64,000 bases of DNA, taken from assembly GCA_009720755.1 (NCBI GenBank), contig WNKV01000012.1:62001-126000 (forward strand), in the 5' to 3' direction. The first letter of the stretch is position 1, and each line of letters starts with the position of its first letter. Below the pieces are notes generated by a model that did no database searches, was not told the DNA's origin, and worked only from the letters and a program-made list of their open reading frames with translations. The DNA comes from Rhodoplanes serenus. GTDB lineage: Bacteria; Pseudomonadota; Alphaproteobacteria; Rhizobiales; Xanthobacteraceae. A program made the translations under genes and the position numbers. This document shows, piece after piece, positions 34,251-43,488 of the stretch.

Positions 34251-34832
34251 ATGGTCGTGCTGAACCGCATCTACACTCGCACTGGCGACGACGGCACGAC
34301 GGCGCTTGGAACCGGCGAGCGGCGCAAGAAGCACGATCTCCGCATCGCCGCCTACGGCACCGTCGACGAGACCAACGCGGCGCTCGGCATGGCGCGTCTC
34401 TACACCGCCGACGCGCCCGATCTCGACGCCATGCTGGGCCGCATCCAGAACGACCTGTTCGATCTCGGCGCCGACCTGTGCATGCCGGGCGAGGCCGGCA
34501 AGGGGCCGGGCGGCGCCCGCCTCGCCGTGACCGCCGAGCAGGTGGCGCGGCTGGAGCGCGAGATCGACACGCTCAACGCCGATCTGGCCCCGCTGCGCTC
34601 CTTCGTGCTGCCCGGCGGCTCGCCGGCGGCCGCCGCCCTGCACGTCGCCCGCACCGTGTGCCGGCGCGCCGAGCGGCTGATCGCGGAGCTGGCCGACCGG
34701 CCCGGCGAGACGGTGTCGGGGCCGGCGCTGCACTACGTCAACCGGCTGTCGGACTTCCTGTTCGTGGCGGCGCGCTGGGCCAACGGCCGCGGCGCCGGCG
34801 ACGTGCTCTGGCAGCCCGGGCAGAACCGCTGA
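34251..34832 (+). CDS. pduO: Cob(I)alamin adenosyltransferase, PduO type
   Basis: A 193-residue ATP:cob(I)alamin adenosyltransferase that makes coenzyme B12 from cob(I)alamin and ATP. The N-terminal ATP-binding motif TRTGDDGTTALGTGERRKKHD and the helical YGTVDETNAALGMAR are present; the C-terminal RLSDFLFVAARWAN completes the trimer-fold signature. GGAG precedes the start. It supplies the cofactor for methylmalonyl- and ethylmalonyl-CoA mutases, which fits mcd in the same window. etfB follows after 168 bp and has its own promoter-like site. Confidence 0.94.
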   Translation: MVVLNRIYTRTGDDGTTALGTGERRKKHDLRIAAYGTVDETNAALGMARLYTADAPDLDAMLGRIQNDLFDLGADLCMPGEAGKGPGGARLAVTAEQVARLEREIDTLNADLAPLRSFVLPGGSPAAAALHVARTVCRRAERLIAELADRPGETVSGPALHYVNRLSDFLFVAARWANGRGAGDVLWQPGQNR

Positions 34833-34944
34833 CCGGAGGAGCGCGCCGGCCGGCCGCGGGGGCGCCGCCGGGGCGAGCTTCCGGTCGGGCTTTCGGTCGC
34901 ACCTGGAAGGGGGCCGGGACCCCCGTGGCGGTGCAGCATCCGCG

Positions 34945-34972
34945 TTGACAGCCCCCGACGAGAGCCCATAGG
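34945..34972 (+). promoter_or_regulatory. Candidate promoter of etfBA
   Basis: A perfect TTGACA, then 16 bp and CATAGG, 28 bp before the etfB start. The -10 is weak. No operator-like repeat is seen. Confidence 0.4.
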
Positions 34973-35000
34973 TTGCGCCGCCGCCGCGGGAGTTTGCAGC

Positions 35001-35750
35001 ATGAAAGTCCTTGTCACCGTAAAGCGGGTCGTCGACTACAACGTGAAGGTGCGCGTGAAGTCGGACGGCTCCGGCGTCGAGCTCGCCAACGTCAAGATGT
35101 CGATGAACCCCTTCGACGAGATTGCCGTCGAGGAAGCGATCCGTCTGAAGGAGGCCGGCAAGGCCACCGAGATCGTCGCCGTGTCGATCGGTCCGGCGCA
35201 GGCCGCCGAGACCATCCGCACCGCGCTCGCCATGGGGGCCGACCGCGGCATCCTGGTGAAGACCGACGCGACGGTCGAGCCGCTCGCGGTTGCCAAGATC
35301 CTCGCCAAGATCGTCGCCGAGGAGCAGCCCGGCCTCGTCATCATGGGCAAGCAGGCGATCGACGACGACTGCAACCAGACCGGCCAGATGCTGGCGGCGC
35401 TGCTCGGCTGGCCGCAGGGCACCTTCGCCTCCAAGGTCGTGCTGGAGGGTGACGGCGTCACCGTGACCCGCGAGGTCGACGGCGGTCTCCAGACGGTTGC
35501 CCTCAAGGGCCCGGCGATCGTCACCACCGACCTGCGGCTCAACGAGCCGCGCTATGCGTCGCTGCCCAACATCATGAAGGCGAAGAAGAAGCCGATCGCC
35601 GAGAAGACCCCGGCCGACTGCGGGGTCGACGTCGCGCCGCGGCTCGAGGTGCTGAAGACCACCGAGCCGCCGGGCCGCAAGGGCGGCATCAAGGTCGGCT
35701 CGGTCGCCGAACTCGTCGGGAAGCTCAAGGACGAAGCCGGAGTGCTGTGA
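35001..35750 (+). CDS. etfB: Electron transfer flavoprotein beta subunit
   Basis: A 249-residue ETF beta subunit that binds AMP and accepts electrons from acyl-CoA dehydrogenases. Characteristic segments are [55 protein letters not shown] and the dehydrogenase-recognition loop [20 protein letters not shown]. It is full length (human 255). It lies one base before etfA, one transcript. It would reoxidise Mcd (22968) and beta-oxidation dehydrogenases and pass electrons to ETF:quinone oxidoreductase, not in this window. Confidence 0.97.
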   Translation: MKVLVTVKRVVDYNVKVRVKSDGSGVELANVKMSMNPFDEIAVEEAIRLKEAGKATEIVAVSIGPAQAAETIRTALAMGADRGILVKTDATVEPLAVAKILAKIVAEEQPGLVIMGKQAIDDDCNQTGQMLAALLGWPQGTFASKVVLEGDGVTVTREVDGGLQTVALKGPAIVTTDLRLNEPRYASLPNIMKAKKKPIAEKTPADCGVDVAPRLEVLKTTEPPGRKGGIKVGSVAELVGKLKDEAGVL

Positions 35751-35751
35751 G

Positions 35752-36699
35752 ATGGCGAACCTTCTGGTTGCGGAACACGACGGCGCCGGCCTCAAGGACG
35801 CCACCGCCAAGGCGCTGACCGCGGCGCGGGCGCTCGGCGGCGACCTCCATGTGCTGGTGGCGGGACAGGGCTGCCGCGGCGCCGCCGAGGCGGCCGCCAA
35901 GCTCGACGGCGTCGCCAAGGTGCTGATCGCCGACGACGCGCGCTATGCCCACCTGACGGCGGAGCCGATCGCGGCGCTGCTGGTCGGCCTCGCCAAGGAC
36001 TATGACGCCATCGTCATGCCGGCGACCGCGATCGGCAAGGACGTGATGCCGCGCGTCGCCGCGCTGCTCGACGTCATGCAGGTCTCCGAGGTCACCAAGG
36101 TGCTGTCGGCCGACACTTTCGAGCGGCTGATCTATGCCGGCAGCGCCGTCCAGACGGTGCGCTCGCGCGACGCCAAGAAGGTGATCACGGTGCGCATCTC
36201 GTCGTTCCAGGCGACCGGCACGGGTGCCGCGGCGGCGCCGGTCGAGGCGGTCGCGGCCGCCGACGATCCGGGCCTGTCGCGCTTCGTCGGCGAGGAGCTG
36301 TCGAAGTCGGAGCGGCCGGAGCTGACCTCGGCCCGCATCGTCGTCTCCGGCGGTCGTGCCGTGCAGAGCCGCGAGAACTTCGCCAAGTACATCGAGCCGG
36401 TCGCCGACCGGCTGGGAGCGGCGGTCGGTGCCTCGCGCGCCGCGGTCGACGCCGGCTACGCGCCCAACGACTGGCAGGTCGGCCAGACCGGCAAGGTGGT
36501 GGCGCCCGATCTCTATGTCGCCATTGGCATCTCGGGGGCCATCCAGCATCTCGCCGGCATGAAGGACTCCAAGGTGATCGTCGCCATCAACAAGGATGAG
36601 GAGGCGCCGATCTTCCAGGTGGCCGATTACGGCCTGGTGGGCGATCTCTTCAAGATCGTGCCGGAGCTGACGGACGAGCTCGCCAAGATCGGCAAGTGA
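35752..36699 (+). CDS. etfA: Electron transfer flavoprotein alpha subunit
   Basis: A 315-residue ETF alpha subunit. The C-terminal FAD-binding domain contains [20 protein letters not shown]-like segment [20 protein letters not shown] and [20 protein letters not shown]. The N-terminal domain I begins [15 protein letters not shown]. It forms a heterodimer with the product of the immediately upstream etfB. A GC-rich hairpin follows. The FAD-domain Arg and His contacts are retained as far as can be read. Confidence 0.97.
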   Translation: MANLLVAEHDGAGLKDATAKALTAARALGGDLHVLVAGQGCRGAAEAAAKLDGVAKVLIADDARYAHLTAEPIAALLVGLAKDYDAIVMPATAIGKDVMPRVAALLDVMQVSEVTKVLSADTFERLIYAGSAVQTVRSRDAKKVITVRISSFQATGTGAAAAPVEAVAAADDPGLSRFVGEELSKSERPELTSARIVVSGGRAVQSRENFAKYIEPVADRLGAAVGASRAAVDAGYAPNDWQVGQTGKVVAPDLYVAIGISGAIQHLAGMKDSKVIVAINKDEEAPIFQVADYGLVGDLFKIVPELTDELAKIGK

Positions 36700-36715
36700 C
36701 CGTCCGGTGGGGCAT

Positions 36716-36740
36716 CTCGGGCGTGGCGGGCCGGCCCGAG
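36716..36740 (+). terminator. Hairpin after etfA
   Basis: CTCGGGC (36716-36722) and GCCCGAG (36734-36740) with an 11-base loop. No T-run follows. It could be a weak terminator before the hydroxybutyryl-CoA dehydrogenase gene. Confidence 0.35.
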
Positions 36741-36829
36741 TGGCAGTATAAGAGCATCCCGGCTCCCGGCCGGGCTCGTCGCACGCGACGGGCCGTCGCC
36801 GGGGCCGACAGCTCCCTCGGGAAAGGTCG

Positions 36830-37708
36830 ATGACGAACATCAGCAAGGTCGGCGTGATCGGGGCCGGGCAAATGGGCACGGGGATCGCCCATGTGTGCGC
36901 CCTCGCGGGATTCGACGTCGTGCTCAACGACGTCACCGAGGACCGCATCAGGGCGGGGCTCGCCACCATCAACGGCAACATGGCGCGGCAGGTCCGGCGC
37001 AACCGCATCACCGAGGACGAGCGGCAGAAGGCGCTGGGCCGCATCGTGCCGGCGTCGACCTACGAGGGCTTCGCGGACTGCGACCTCGTCATCGAGGCGG
37101 CGACCGAGAAGGAGGACGTGAAGCGCAAGATCTACGTCCAGCTCTGCCCGAGCCTGCGCCCCGACGCGATGATCGGATCGAACACCTCGTCGATCTCGAT
37201 CACCCGGCTGGCGGCGGCGACCGACCGGCCGGAGCGCTTCATCGGCATCCACTTCATGAATCCGGTGCCGCTGATGGAGCTGGTCGAGCTGATCCGCGGC
37301 ATCGCCACCGACGATCCCACCTACGAGGACACCAAGGCGTTCTGCCACAAGCTCGGCAAGACCGTCGCGGTCTCAGAGGACTTCCCGGCCTTCATCGTCA
37401 ACCGCGTGCTGATGCCGATGATCAACGAGGCGATCTACACGCTCTACGAGGGCGTCGGGACCGTCGAGGCGATCGACATCGCGCTGCGGCTCGGCGCCAA
37501 CCATCCGATGGGGCCGCTCCAGCTCGCCGACTTCATCGGGCTCGACACCTGCCTGTCGGTCATGCAGGTGCTGCACGAGGGCCTCGCCGATTCCAAGTAT
37601 CGGCCGTGCCCGCTGCTGGTGAAGTATGTCGAGGCCGGCTGGCTCGGTCGCAAGACCCAGCGTGGCTTCTACGACTATCGCGGCGAGAAGCCGGTGCCGA
37701 CGCGCTGA
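36830..37708 (+). CDS. hbd: 3-hydroxybutyryl-CoA dehydrogenase
   Basis: A 292-residue NAD(P)-dependent 3-hydroxyacyl-CoA dehydrogenase. The Rossmann motif is KVGVIGAGQMGTGIAHVCALAG (GxGxxG near residue 10), the catalytic His is in FIGIHFMNPVPLM and its partner Glu follows in ELVELIRG. The length matches single-domain HBD/PaaH and not the fused FadB. It interconverts acetoacetyl-CoA and 3-hydroxybutyryl-CoA, relevant to PHB, butyrate or the ethylmalonyl-CoA pathway (which starts from the crotonyl-CoA formed from it). It has its own 130-bp leader after etfA, then a strong terminator. Confidence 0.95.
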   Translation: MTNISKVGVIGAGQMGTGIAHVCALAGFDVVLNDVTEDRIRAGLATINGNMARQVRRNRITEDERQKALGRIVPASTYEGFADCDLVIEAATEKEDVKRKIYVQLCPSLRPDAMIGSNTSSISITRLAAATDRPERFIGIHFMNPVPLMELVELIRGIATDDPTYEDTKAFCHKLGKTVAVSEDFPAFIVNRVLMPMINEAIYTLYEGVGTVEAIDIALRLGANHPMGPLQLADFIGLDTCLSVMQVLHEGLADSKYRPCPLLVKYVEAGWLGRKTQRGFYDYRGEKPVPTR

Positions 37709-37756
37709 TCCTCGTGGTCTCCACCGGCGCGTTCGAACGCGCCTGGAGATCGTCGC

Positions 37757-37796
37757 AAACAAGAATGGCCGCGCTTCGTCGCGGCCATTCTTGTTT
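37757..37796. terminator. Strong bidirectional terminator
   Basis: A perfect 17-bp stem: AAACAAGAATGGCCGCG, loop CTTCGT, then its complement. T-rich sequence lies at both ends. It sits between hbd and the convergent DMT transporter gene and probably ends both transcripts. Confidence 0.85.
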
Positions 37797-37835
37797 CCGC
37801 ACGGCGCGACCGGGCATCGTCTGCCGCGGTCTCCT

Positions 37836-38771
37836 TCACGGGGTTCCGCCGCCGCTTCGTCGCTCCGCCAGCCATCGCGCCAGTCGTCCGTCGATGGCGA
37901 CGAGCCCGGCCGCGATGCCGGCCATGCCGATGATCTGGTGCGGCTCCAGCCGCTCGCCCGCGAACGCGATGCCGAGCAGGAGGGCGCTGACCGGGATCAG
38001 GAAGGTCACCAGCAGGGCATTGGTGGCGCCGGCCCGCGCCAGCACGCGGAAATACAGGATGTAGGCGAGGGCGGTCGAGAAGGCGCCAAGCGCCAGCAGC
38101 GCCGCGATCGCGGCTCCCGACGGCATCGGCAGCGTCCACGGCCGGTCGAGCAGCAGCACCGGCGGCAGCAGCAGCACGATGGAGGCGACCGCCTGGCCGC
38201 CGCCGATGACGTTCGGCGACAGGTGGCGGTAGCGCCGGGCATAGAGGGCGCCGACCGCGTAGAGGGCGGCCGCCGCCAGGCAGGCCATCTCGCCGGCGAG
38301 ATGGCCGCCGATGCCGCCGACGACCACGCCAGGCCCGATCATCACCGCCACCCCGGCGAGGCCGAGCAGGAGCCCGGTCGCCCGCGCCGGAGTGATGCGG
38401 TCGTCGGTGGTGGTGAGATGGGCGAGCACGATGGCGAACAGCGGCGTGGTGGCGTTGAGCACGGCGGCGAGCCCGCTGCCGATGCGGGTCTGGCTCCAGG
38501 CGATCAGCGCGAACGGCACCGCATTGCTGAGGATGCCCATCACCACGAAGGGCCACCAGTTCGGCGGCAGCAGCCGCAGCTCGGCGGCGCGCCAGCACAG
38601 GGCCAGCATGATCGGCGCCGCCACCGAGACCCGCACCAGCGAGATGGTCATCGCCGGCACCTCGGCCACCGCCACCTTGGCGAAGTAGAAGGCCGCCCCC
38701 CACAACAGCGACAGGCCGAGGAGCATCGCCCAGTCGACGGGCGACATGGTGAGGAGAGGACGCGAGGGCAT
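37836..38771 (-). CDS. EamA-family (DMT) transporter
   Basis: A 311-residue membrane protein with ten predicted helices, the two-fold EamA repeat of the drug/metabolite transporter superfamily. It begins MLLGLSLLWGAAFYFAKVAV. The second repeat contains ALGAFSTALAYILYFRVLARAGATNA and FLIPVSALLLGIAFAGE, both typical. The substrate is unknown; family members export amino acids or metabolites. It is an isolated minus-strand gene. A start at the inner Met (MSPVDWAM) is possible. Confidence 0.9.
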   Translation of the reverse strand: MPSRPLLTMSPVDWAMLLGLSLLWGAAFYFAKVAVAEVPAMTISLVRVSVAAPIMLALCWRAAELRLLPPNWWPFVVMGILSNAVPFALIAWSQTRIGSGLAAVLNATTPLFAIVLAHLTTTDDRITPARATGLLLGLAGVAVMIGPGVVVGGIGGHLAGEMACLAAAALYAVGALYARRYRHLSPNVIGGGQAVASIVLLLPPVLLLDRPWTLPMPSGAAIAALLALGAFSTALAYILYFRVLARAGATNALLVTFLIPVSALLLGIAFAGERLEPHQIIGMAGIAAGLVAIDGRLARWLAERRSGGGTP

Positions 38772-39011
38772 GGTTCTAGCGGGTTTCCCGAAGCCGGTGG
38801 ACTCCGGCCTATGCAGAAATCACAGCCCGCGTGAAATTCGGTGCGGAGGCCGGCGCCATCGCCTCCTCGCCCGAACCGATTACCAGGACGGGTGAGGAGT
38901 CGTTAACTGCGGGCGCCATTGGGCGGGCGCGGGGCGGCAGCGTCAAGGACTCGTCAATCCTTGCGGTTCGCAATGGCACCGAGGGGCTGTGCCGCTGCGG
39001 AGGCCACCACC

Positions 39012-39290
39012 ATGGAGATCACCACCGGCTTGACGGCTGCCTGGCTCGACGCCGTGCGTCGGGCGCAGTCGGACATGAGCCGGCGTGTCCAGAAGCAGGC
39101 GCCCGACACGGCGCCGTCGTATCACGAGCGCACCCTCACCGATGTGATCGAGCGCGCCGTGAAGTCGGGCGGGGCGGCGCCGGTGGCGGAGAGCCAGGCG
39201 CCCGCCGCCGCCCAGACCGACAACCGCTCCGCCGAGACCTCGGCGTCGGAGAGCACGCGGCCGGGCTCGCGGCTCGATATCCGGGTGTGA
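39012..39290 (+). CDS. Hypothetical protein, small
   Basis: A 92-residue, hydrophilic protein. The first 50 residues look ordered (MEITTGLTAAWLDAVRRAQS), the last 45 are Ala/Ser/Thr-rich and probably disordered, ending RPGSRLDIRV. No domain or homologue is recognised. The AGGCCACCACC before the ATG gives a poor ribosome site. The gene lies between two minus-strand genes; the 240-bp gap before it shows no obvious structure. Coding potential rests on GC-skewed third positions and is moderate. Confidence 0.5.
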   Translation: MEITTGLTAAWLDAVRRAQSDMSRRVQKQAPDTAPSYHERTLTDVIERAVKSGGAAPVAESQAPAAAQTDNRSAETSASESTRPGSRLDIRV

Positions 39291-39326
39291 GCCGACGCCG
39301 CGACTCTGCGCTTCAGCGCCTGCGCG

Positions 39327-40412
39327 TCAGCGCCCGAACAGTGGGGTGACGCCGAGTTCCGCCGCGACGTGGTCGAGTGCGGCGACGAGTGCCGCCGGCA
39401 CCGGGATGCCGGCCGCGCTGCGCTCCGCCCGGCAGTCGCGCCGGCGGTCGCCGGGCAGCCGGATCGCGTCGACCCCGGGCAGTCGCGCCGAGGCGCGCAG
39501 ATCGGCGAGATGGCGGTCGACCTCAGCCACGAAACGGTCGCGCCCGACGAAGCGATCGATGTCGATCGCCGCCACGAACTGGCCGGTATCGGTGACGGTC
39601 ACGTCGTCGGCGTTGAAGTCGACGCAGTCCCGCCCGAACGCAGCGCCGTTGAGCACGCCGGCGAGCAGCCCCAGCATCAGCGACAGGCCCGCGCCCTTGT
39701 AGCCGCCGATCGGCAGCAGCAGGCCGTTGGCGCTCTTGGCCGGATCGGTGATCGGCTCGCCGGTGTCGCGGTCGACCAGCCAGCCGTCCGGCAGGGGGAG
39801 GCCCTGGAGGGCATACTTCTTGACGGTGCCGTAGGAGACCACGGTGGTGGCCATGTCGAGCACCATCGGGCCGACGCCGGTCGGCACCGCGATCGCCAGC
39901 GGATTGGTGCCGAGCAGCAGGTCCTTGCCCCCCCACACCGCCATGTGGTTGGCGCTCGCTACCGCCGAGTAGATCCCGACCATCCCGTGATGGGCCGGCA
40001 TCTCGGCATAGAGCCCGGCCGAGCCGGCGTGATTCGAGCGCCGCACCCCGACCCAGGCGACGCCGGTTTCCCGCGCGATGTCGATCGCCGTCTCGGCGGC
40101 ACGGCGCACCACCAGGTGACCCATGGCGTTGTCGCCGTCGACGAGCGCGGTCGCCGGCGCGGTGCGAGTCACCGTGATCGAGGGAGCCCGGTTGAAGCCG
40201 CCGGCGCGCAGCCGGCGGACATACTGGGGCAGGCGGAAGACGCCGTGGCCGTCGGCGCCGGTGAGATCGGCCTCGGCCATCAGCGCCGCCACGGTCTCGG
40301 CGTCGGCGCGGGCGAGGCCGGCGGCGGCGAGGCAGTCGGCGATGAGCCCGGCGACCGCCGCGGCGGGGGCGCGGTGGGGCGGCAAGTGCGGGGTGTCGGC
40401 CGACGTGCTCAT
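39327..40412 (-). CDS. Malate/lactate dehydrogenase-like (Ldh2 family) oxidoreductase
   Basis: A 361-residue member of the YiaK/AllD/malate-L-sulfolactate dehydrogenase family (LDH2), NAD(P)-dependent enzymes of 2-hydroxyacid and ureidoglycolate metabolism. The fold markers are GVWG-like segments: VGVRRSNHAGSAGLYAEM with the catalytic His, LLGTNPLAIAVPT, VLDMATTVVSYGTVKKYAL, and PIGGYKGAGLSLML. The stop and start of this gene and the upstream amidohydrolase overlap (ATGA), so they are one operon. The precise 2-oxo/2-hydroxy acid is unknown. Confidence 0.9.
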   Translation of the reverse strand: MSTSADTPHLPPHRAPAAAVAGLIADCLAAAGLARADAETVAALMAEADLTGADGHGVFRLPQYVRRLRAGGFNRAPSITVTRTAPATALVDGDNAMGHLVVRRAAETAIDIARETGVAWVGVRRSNHAGSAGLYAEMPAHHGMVGIYSAVASANHMAVWGGKDLLLGTNPLAIAVPTGVGPMVLDMATTVVSYGTVKKYALQGLPLPDGWLVDRDTGEPITDPAKSANGLLLPIGGYKGAGLSLMLGLLAGVLNGAAFGRDCVDFNADDVTVTDTGQFVAAIDIDRFVGRDRFVAEVDRHLADLRASARLPGVDAIRLPGDRRRDCRAERSAAGIPVPAALVAALDHVAAELGVTPLFGR

Positions 40413-41428
40413 GCGGCGCCCTGCGTAATGCCGCCGCCGATCAGGGCGAGCGGGCCGCGGCTGAGGATCTGGTCCTTGTCGGCCTCGGAGATCGACAGGG
40501 CCCGCACCTGCCGGACGCAGTCGAGGGTGCCCATGTCGTACGGGTAGTCGCTGCCGAGCACCACCCGCGACGCTCCCGCGCTGGCGACCAGATACTCCAG
40601 CGGCTCGCGGGCATGCAGGATGGAGTCGAACCACAGCGACTTCAGCGCCGCCTCCGGCGATTCCTTCAGGTTCACCTGCGGCTCCGGGCGCACCCGCCAG
40701 CCGTGAATCCAGCGGCCGAACTGATAGGGCACGAAGCCGCCGCCATGGACGAGCAGGAAGCGGATGGCGGGATAGCGCGAGACGACGCCCCCGAACACCA
40801 GGGACGCCGCCGCAATGGTGGAGTCGAGCGGATTGCCGATCAGGTTGTTCAGGTAATAGGAGCGCAGCCGGTCCTGCCCCGCCACCTGGGTGGGATGGAT
40901 CATCACCACGGCGGCGAGCGCGTCGGCGGTCTCCCACAGGGGCTCCAGCGCCGGGTCGTCGAGATTGCGGCCGCGCACATTGGAGCCGATCTGGGCGCCG
41001 GCGAGCCCGAGCCCGTGCATGGCGCGGTAGAGCTCCTCGGCGGCGGCCTCGGGCGCCTGCATCGGCAGGGTGGCGAGCCCCATGAAGCGGTCCGGATAGG
41101 TCACCACGGTGCGGGCGATCTGATCGTTCTGAAGCGCCGCGAGGGTGGTGTTCAGGCTGGGATCGACATCGTACAGAAAGGTCTGCGGCGTGTTCGACAG
41201 CACCTGGACGTCGATGCCGGCGGCGTCCATGTCGGCGAGCCGGGTGTCCAGGTCCCAGCCACCGCGCGGAAACGGCCGGTACGGCACGCCGCCCACCTCG
41301 AGCACCGCGAAGCCGGTGTCGATCGGGGTGAGCTTCGGGGCGATCGACGGCGCCTCGCGGCCGATCAGCCGCATCGTCTCCTCGCTCAGAATGTGGGCGT
41401 GCGTGTCGATCGTCTTGCCGCGCGGCAT
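40409..41428 (-). CDS. Amidohydrolase-2 family protein (ACMSD-like decarboxylase/hydrolase)
   Basis: A 339-residue TIM-barrel metal enzyme of the amidohydrolase-2 (ACMSD) type. The metal motif is at the start, TIDTHAHILSEE (HxH), with further metal-ligand candidates in VMIHPTQV, LLVHGGGFVPYQFGR and VVLGSDYPYDMG. Family members decarboxylate aromatic acids or hydrolyse lactone-like rings. It overlaps the downstream LDH2-family gene (ATGA), suggesting successive steps of a small catabolic route. The ATG at 41428 has the strong site AAGGAG. Identity of the substrate is not readable. Confidence 0.88.
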   Translation of the reverse strand: MPRGKTIDTHAHILSEETMRLIGREAPSIAPKLTPIDTGFAVLEVGGVPYRPFPRGGWDLDTRLADMDAAGIDVQVLSNTPQTFLYDVDPSLNTTLAALQNDQIARTVVTYPDRFMGLATLPMQAPEAAAEELYRAMHGLGLAGAQIGSNVRGRNLDDPALEPLWETADALAAVVMIHPTQVAGQDRLRSYYLNNLIGNPLDSTIAAASLVFGGVVSRYPAIRFLLVHGGGFVPYQFGRWIHGWRVRPEPQVNLKESPEAALKSLWFDSILHAREPLEYLVASAGASRVVLGSDYPYDMGTLDCVRQVRALSISEADKDQILSRGPLALIGGGITQGAA

Positions 41429-41563
41429 GGTCGTCTCCTTCACCGGAGCGCCCGTCATAGCGGTTGCGGCCGGCCCCGGCCAGGGTCTTTGTATGTCAGG
41501 TCCGGGGGCGGCGACGGCGTGGCGGTGGAGCGGCGCCGCGCGGCTGCGGGAGCGGCCGGACGG

Positions 41564-42295
41564 TCAGCGCGACCGGCCACCGGTCGACGGCTCGGGATCG
41601 CTGATCACCAGTCCCGACATCGGCTCGATCCAGGTCAGGTGACTGACCACGCCCCGCACGCCCGGCACGTTCTCGGCACAGACCTTGAGGGCCTCGCTCT
41701 GCTTCGATTCGGTGATGCTGCCGCGCAGCTCGACGATGCCGTTCTCGACGGTGACGTCGATGAGGGCGATCGGCGCCCACGGCTGGCGGGCCAGCTCGTC
41801 GAGCACGCGCTGCCGGATCTCGGCATCGCCGCCGGTCGCGGATGGGCGGTCGCGGACCGCGGTGGCGAGGGCGTGCAGCAGGTTGGCGCGGCTGATGATG
41901 CCGACCAGGCGGCCGTCGCGCACCACCGGCAGGCGCTTCACCCGCTTGCGCTCCATCAGGGCGACCACCTCGTCCAGCTCGGCGTCCTCCCCGATGGTGA
42001 CCGGGGTGCGGGTCATCACCTCGTCGACGCGGCGGCCGTGCTGGCGCACATAGTCGCCGGCGAGGCTGTTGGGACCGACGAGGATTTCGAGCCAGCGCGG
42101 CCGCTTGCGCACCGTTCCGGTCTCGGCCCGGCGGAGGAAGTCGCCCTCCGTCACGATGCCGGCCAGCCGGCCGTCGGCATCGACCACCGGCAGGCCGCTG
42201 ATCCGGTTCTCCAGCATCAGCTGGATGGCGTCGAGAATCGGAGCCTCGGGGGCGATCGTCACCACCCGGGTCGACATCACATCGCGCACCTTCAT
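41564..42295 (-). CDS. CBS-CBS-BON domain protein
   Basis: A 243-residue soluble protein with two CBS domains (about residues 8-60 and 95-150; RVVTIAPEAPILDAIQLML, TVRKR linker and TPVTIGEDAELDEVVALM) followed by a BON domain (about 165-235; LDELARQPWAPIALIDVTVENGI). CBS pairs often bind adenosine nucleotides; BON domains bind membranes. Many rhizobial proteins of this type exist, with stress or regulatory roles not established. AGGAGG precedes the ATG. It is divergent from the first rquA gene, 302 bp away. Confidence 0.92.
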   Translation of the reverse strand: MKVRDVMSTRVVTIAPEAPILDAIQLMLENRISGLPVVDADGRLAGIVTEGDFLRRAETGTVRKRPRWLEILVGPNSLAGDYVRQHGRRVDEVMTRTPVTIGEDAELDEVVALMERKRVKRLPVVRDGRLVGIISRANLLHALATAVRDRPSATGGDAEIRQRVLDELARQPWAPIALIDVTVENGIVELRGSITESKQSEALKVCAENVPGVRGVVSHLTWIEPMSGLVISDPEPSTGGRSR

Positions 42296-42487
42296 CGCGG
42301 CTCCTCCTGGCTCGCCGCCCCGCCCACCCGGCGCCGGGCCGGGCGCCAGGCCGTATCCGATGGCCGCGCGGCCCTGGCCGCCGGCGCCGAGTATCGGCCC
42401 GCCCGGACGGTGCGGCAACGAGAATTCCGGCCGGGTCGCGCCGCCGATGCGTCGCGGTCTCCCGGGTGCAACGTCGACACGACGACC

Positions 42488-42534
42488 TTCACTGTCAACG
42501 CACCATGACAACGAAGGTGTAAAGCCGGTATGTT
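42488..42534 (+). promoter_or_regulatory. Candidate rquA promoter with overlapping operator-like inverted repeat
   Basis: ATGACA (42505-42510) and TATGTT (42529-42534), 18 bp apart, form a plausible promoter 64 bp before the first rquA start. An imperfect inverted repeat TTCACTGTCA-N8-TGACAACGAA (42488-42515, 8 of 10 paired) covers the -35. The rest of the 302-bp gap 42296-42597 shows only the CBS gene's ribosome site. Confidence 0.4.
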
Positions 42535-42597
42535 GCAGTGCGCAGGTGTGTGCTATGCGGAACCATCAATCCGTTTGGCGGGGAAGGGGAGCAGGAC

Positions 42598-43341
42598 ATG
42601 GAACCAGCGGTCGCGACGTCGGGTAACGCCGAGGCCGGGATTCCGACCCTCCATCTGCGGGGCGCTCCCCAGCCGGTCCCGCCGTACCTCGATGTGCACT
42701 ATTGGTGGGCCTATGTGCACCCCAATGCGGTGCGGGTGTTCGAGCGCCAGTGGCTGGCCAACCTCATCTTGTGGGGCAACTACGCCCGGCTGCGGGACGC
42801 CGCGCTGGCGGCGCTGGGCGAGCGGCCGGGCGGCCGCACCCTGCAAGTCGCCTGCGTGTACGGCGACCTCACCGTGCGCCTGAGCGGTCGGATCGCCGCC
42901 GCCGGCGGCACGCTGGACGTCGCCGACGTTCTGCCGGTGCAGCTCGACAATTTGCGCCGCAAGCTGCCGGCCGAAGCGCCGGCGCGGCTGATCCACACCG
43001 ATTCGGCCGAGCTGCCCGCCGCGGACGCCACCTATGACCGCGCGCTGCTGTTCTTCCTGCTGCACGAGCAGCCGGAGAGCTATCGTCGGCGCACGCTGGC
43101 CGAGGCCGTGCGGGTGGTGAAGCCGGGCGGCCGTATCGTGATCGTCGAGTACGCGCGGCCACGCTGGTGGAACCCGCTGCGATACGTATTCGCCCCGGTG
43201 CTCGCGGCCTTGGAGCCGTTCGCTCTCGATCTGTGGAGAGAGGACGTCACAGCGTGGATTCCGGCCGCGGGAGAAGGTCTAAAAATCGAGCGTGCGTCGT
43301 ATTTTGGTGGCTTGTATCAAGCGATCGTAATCACCCGATAG
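42598..43341 (+). CDS. rquA: RquA-type rhodoquinone biosynthesis protein, paralogue 1
   Basis: A 247-residue protein of the RquA family, SAM-dependent-methyltransferase-like enzymes that turn ubiquinone into rhodoquinone (SAM is the amino donor in the R. rubrum enzyme). Diagnostic features: HYWWAYVHPNAVRVFE near residue 34, LILWGNYARLRDAAL, the unusual motif I LQVACVYGDLTVRL (about 82-95) in place of the usual DxGxGxG, and WWNPLRYVFAPVLAALEPFAL. The ATG at 42598 has a GGAGCAGG site. It is followed after 147 bp by a second paralogue of similar length; roughly 60% of residues match by eye. Confidence 0.9.
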   Translation: MEPAVATSGNAEAGIPTLHLRGAPQPVPPYLDVHYWWAYVHPNAVRVFERQWLANLILWGNYARLRDAALAALGERPGGRTLQVACVYGDLTVRLSGRIAAAGGTLDVADVLPVQLDNLRRKLPAEAPARLIHTDSAELPAADATYDRALLFFLLHEQPESYRRRTLAEAVRVVKPGGRIVIVEYARPRWWNPLRYVFAPVLAALEPFALDLWREDVTAWIPAAGEGLKIERASYFGGLYQAIVITR

Positions 43342-43488
43342 CCACGCCCCGCCGTGCCTGCATGGCGGCTGCGTGCTCGAGGTGAGTCTTGCGTTTTCTC
43401 AAGGTGTTGTACGGGGGCGGATGCGATGGTCGATCCCAGGGGGCACGAACTCTTGCGGGAACCCCCGCCCGTTTCGAGGTCATTACAG

